Source: Thermoplasmata archaeon (GTDB taxonomy: Archaea; Thermoplasmatota; Thermoplasmata; Thermoplasmatales; Thermoplasmataceae). From it: 13,229 bases of DNA. Each line of letters starts with the position of its first letter. Position 1 is the first letter of the stretch. Shown piece by piece: positions 13,072 through 13,229 of this stretch. The notes beneath the pieces are model-generated. The model had not been told where the DNA came from. It was given only the letters and a program-made list of their open reading frames with translations, and did no database searches. The position numbers were made by a program, and so were the translations under genes. The stretch is taken from contig JAJZXP010000295.1 in NCBI GenBank assembly GCA_021806345.1, positions 1 through 13,229 on the forward strand. The letters run 5' to 3'.

Positions 13072-13090
13072 TTTTATTCGGTGAATAAAA
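13072..13090. repeat. Perfect 8-bp hairpin beside the insertion sequence
   Basis: TTTTATTC (13072-13079) and GAATAAAA (13083-13090) pair perfectly around a GGT loop. It ends about 11 bp outside the presumed insertion-sequence end. It may be a weak terminator or the structure that attracted the insertion. Confidence 0.4.
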
Positions 13091-13101
13091 GTTATATAGT
13101 C

Positions 13102-13229
13102 GGAGTCTTCGCACTTTCATGTGGGTTCATGGGTAAAGCTGTAAATTCCCGCACCTGAAGTATATTGCAATCTTCAGGTGCTCCTTATTTCTGTATCCAT
13201 AGGCCATCTTCTCTATGAGTGCAATCTTG
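13102..13229. mobile_element. End of an insertion sequence, ISL3-like (partial)
   Basis: The transposase tail at 13127-13229 implies an insertion sequence running off the right edge. GGAGTCTTCGCACTTTC at 13102-13118 begins with GG and lies 9 bases outside the stop, a plausible terminal inverted repeat for the ISL3 family. The exact boundary and the target duplication cannot be fixed without the other end. Confidence 0.4.
13127..13229 (-). CDS. Transposase C-terminus, ISL3-like (partial)
   Basis: The frame enters from the right edge (first codon at 13228) and stops at 13127-13129 after 33 residues. The sequence KMAYGYRNKEHLKIAIYF matches the C-terminal K-x-(Y/F)GYRN-x-E pattern typical of ISL3-family DDE transposases; the catalytic residues would lie outside the window. 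A perfect 10-bp inverted repeat, GCACCTGAAG/CTTCAGGTGC (13151-13160, 13172-13181), sits inside this coding end. The family assignment rests on this short motif alone. Confidence 0.5.
   Translation of the reverse strand, partial: KIALIEKMAYGYRNKEHLKIAIYFRCGNLQLYP

Noticed and set aside
13151..13181. Ten-bp perfect hairpin as an intrinsic terminator
   Set aside because: It lies inside the transposase reading frame and is not followed by a T-run on either strand.
1..13229. CRISPR array, rRNA or replication origin
   Set aside because: No regularly spaced repeats, no rRNA-like segment and no replication initiator gene or iteron cluster was seen.

Overview
The window looks archaeal, most probably a Thermoplasmata-type euryarchaeon; that placement is inference. 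The support is a tRNA-Ile gene without an encoded CCA, A/T-rich TATA-like boxes, leaderless-looking starts beside strong GGAGG ribosome sites, archaeal tyrosine recombinases, and the tail of a TtuA/Ncs6-like tRNA thiolation protein. No bacterial promoters or replication genes are visible.

Layout. The left edge (1-172) is ordinary chromosome. The tRNA-Ile(GAT) gene (173-247) is an integration target: its last 17 bases plus 14 flanking bases recur exactly at 6704-6734. In both places they are followed by an integrase gene, giving a 640-bp indel-free direct repeat (231-870 and 6704-7343). The tRNA-side integrase (298-957) has lost its N-terminal half; the second (6771-7700) is complete. I read this as a tandem or composite integrated element. 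A partly replaced copy lies between the two att sites (cargo at 957-4697, operon tail at 4698-6703), and a second copy begins at 6704 and runs past the right edge.

The element's backbone is a minus-strand operon running from 9591 down to 4698, about 4.9 kb and 12 genes, most overlapping by ATGA/GTGA/TTGA. It begins with a ribbon-helix-helix regulator under a palindromic operator. It continues with small zinc-ribbon and membrane proteins, a frameshifted zinc-finger gene and the integrase. It then reads straight through the att core, which lies inside the coding sequence of a 71-residue ORF, into two unknown proteins, an AT-hook/RHH coiled-coil protein and a double zinc-ribbon protein.

Cargo in the left copy: a HEPN-domain protein with an R-x4-H motif (candidate RNase), a second unrelated tyrosine recombinase of the archaeal-phage type, and a secreted cysteine-free protein followed by a small three-helix membrane protein (candidate bacteriocin/immunity pair). 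Cargo right of the operon, divergently transcribed: a winged-helix regulator, a 616-residue ABC/OLD-like ATPase and a 177-residue protein with a PD-(D/E)xK-like D...ExR pattern. These three overlap or nearly abut and form the best candidate for an undescribed defence module. A small membrane protein with a terminator follows, then the end of an insertion sequence whose transposase tail (ISL3-like) runs off the right edge.

Functional statements come from reading motifs by eye; no database comparison was possible.
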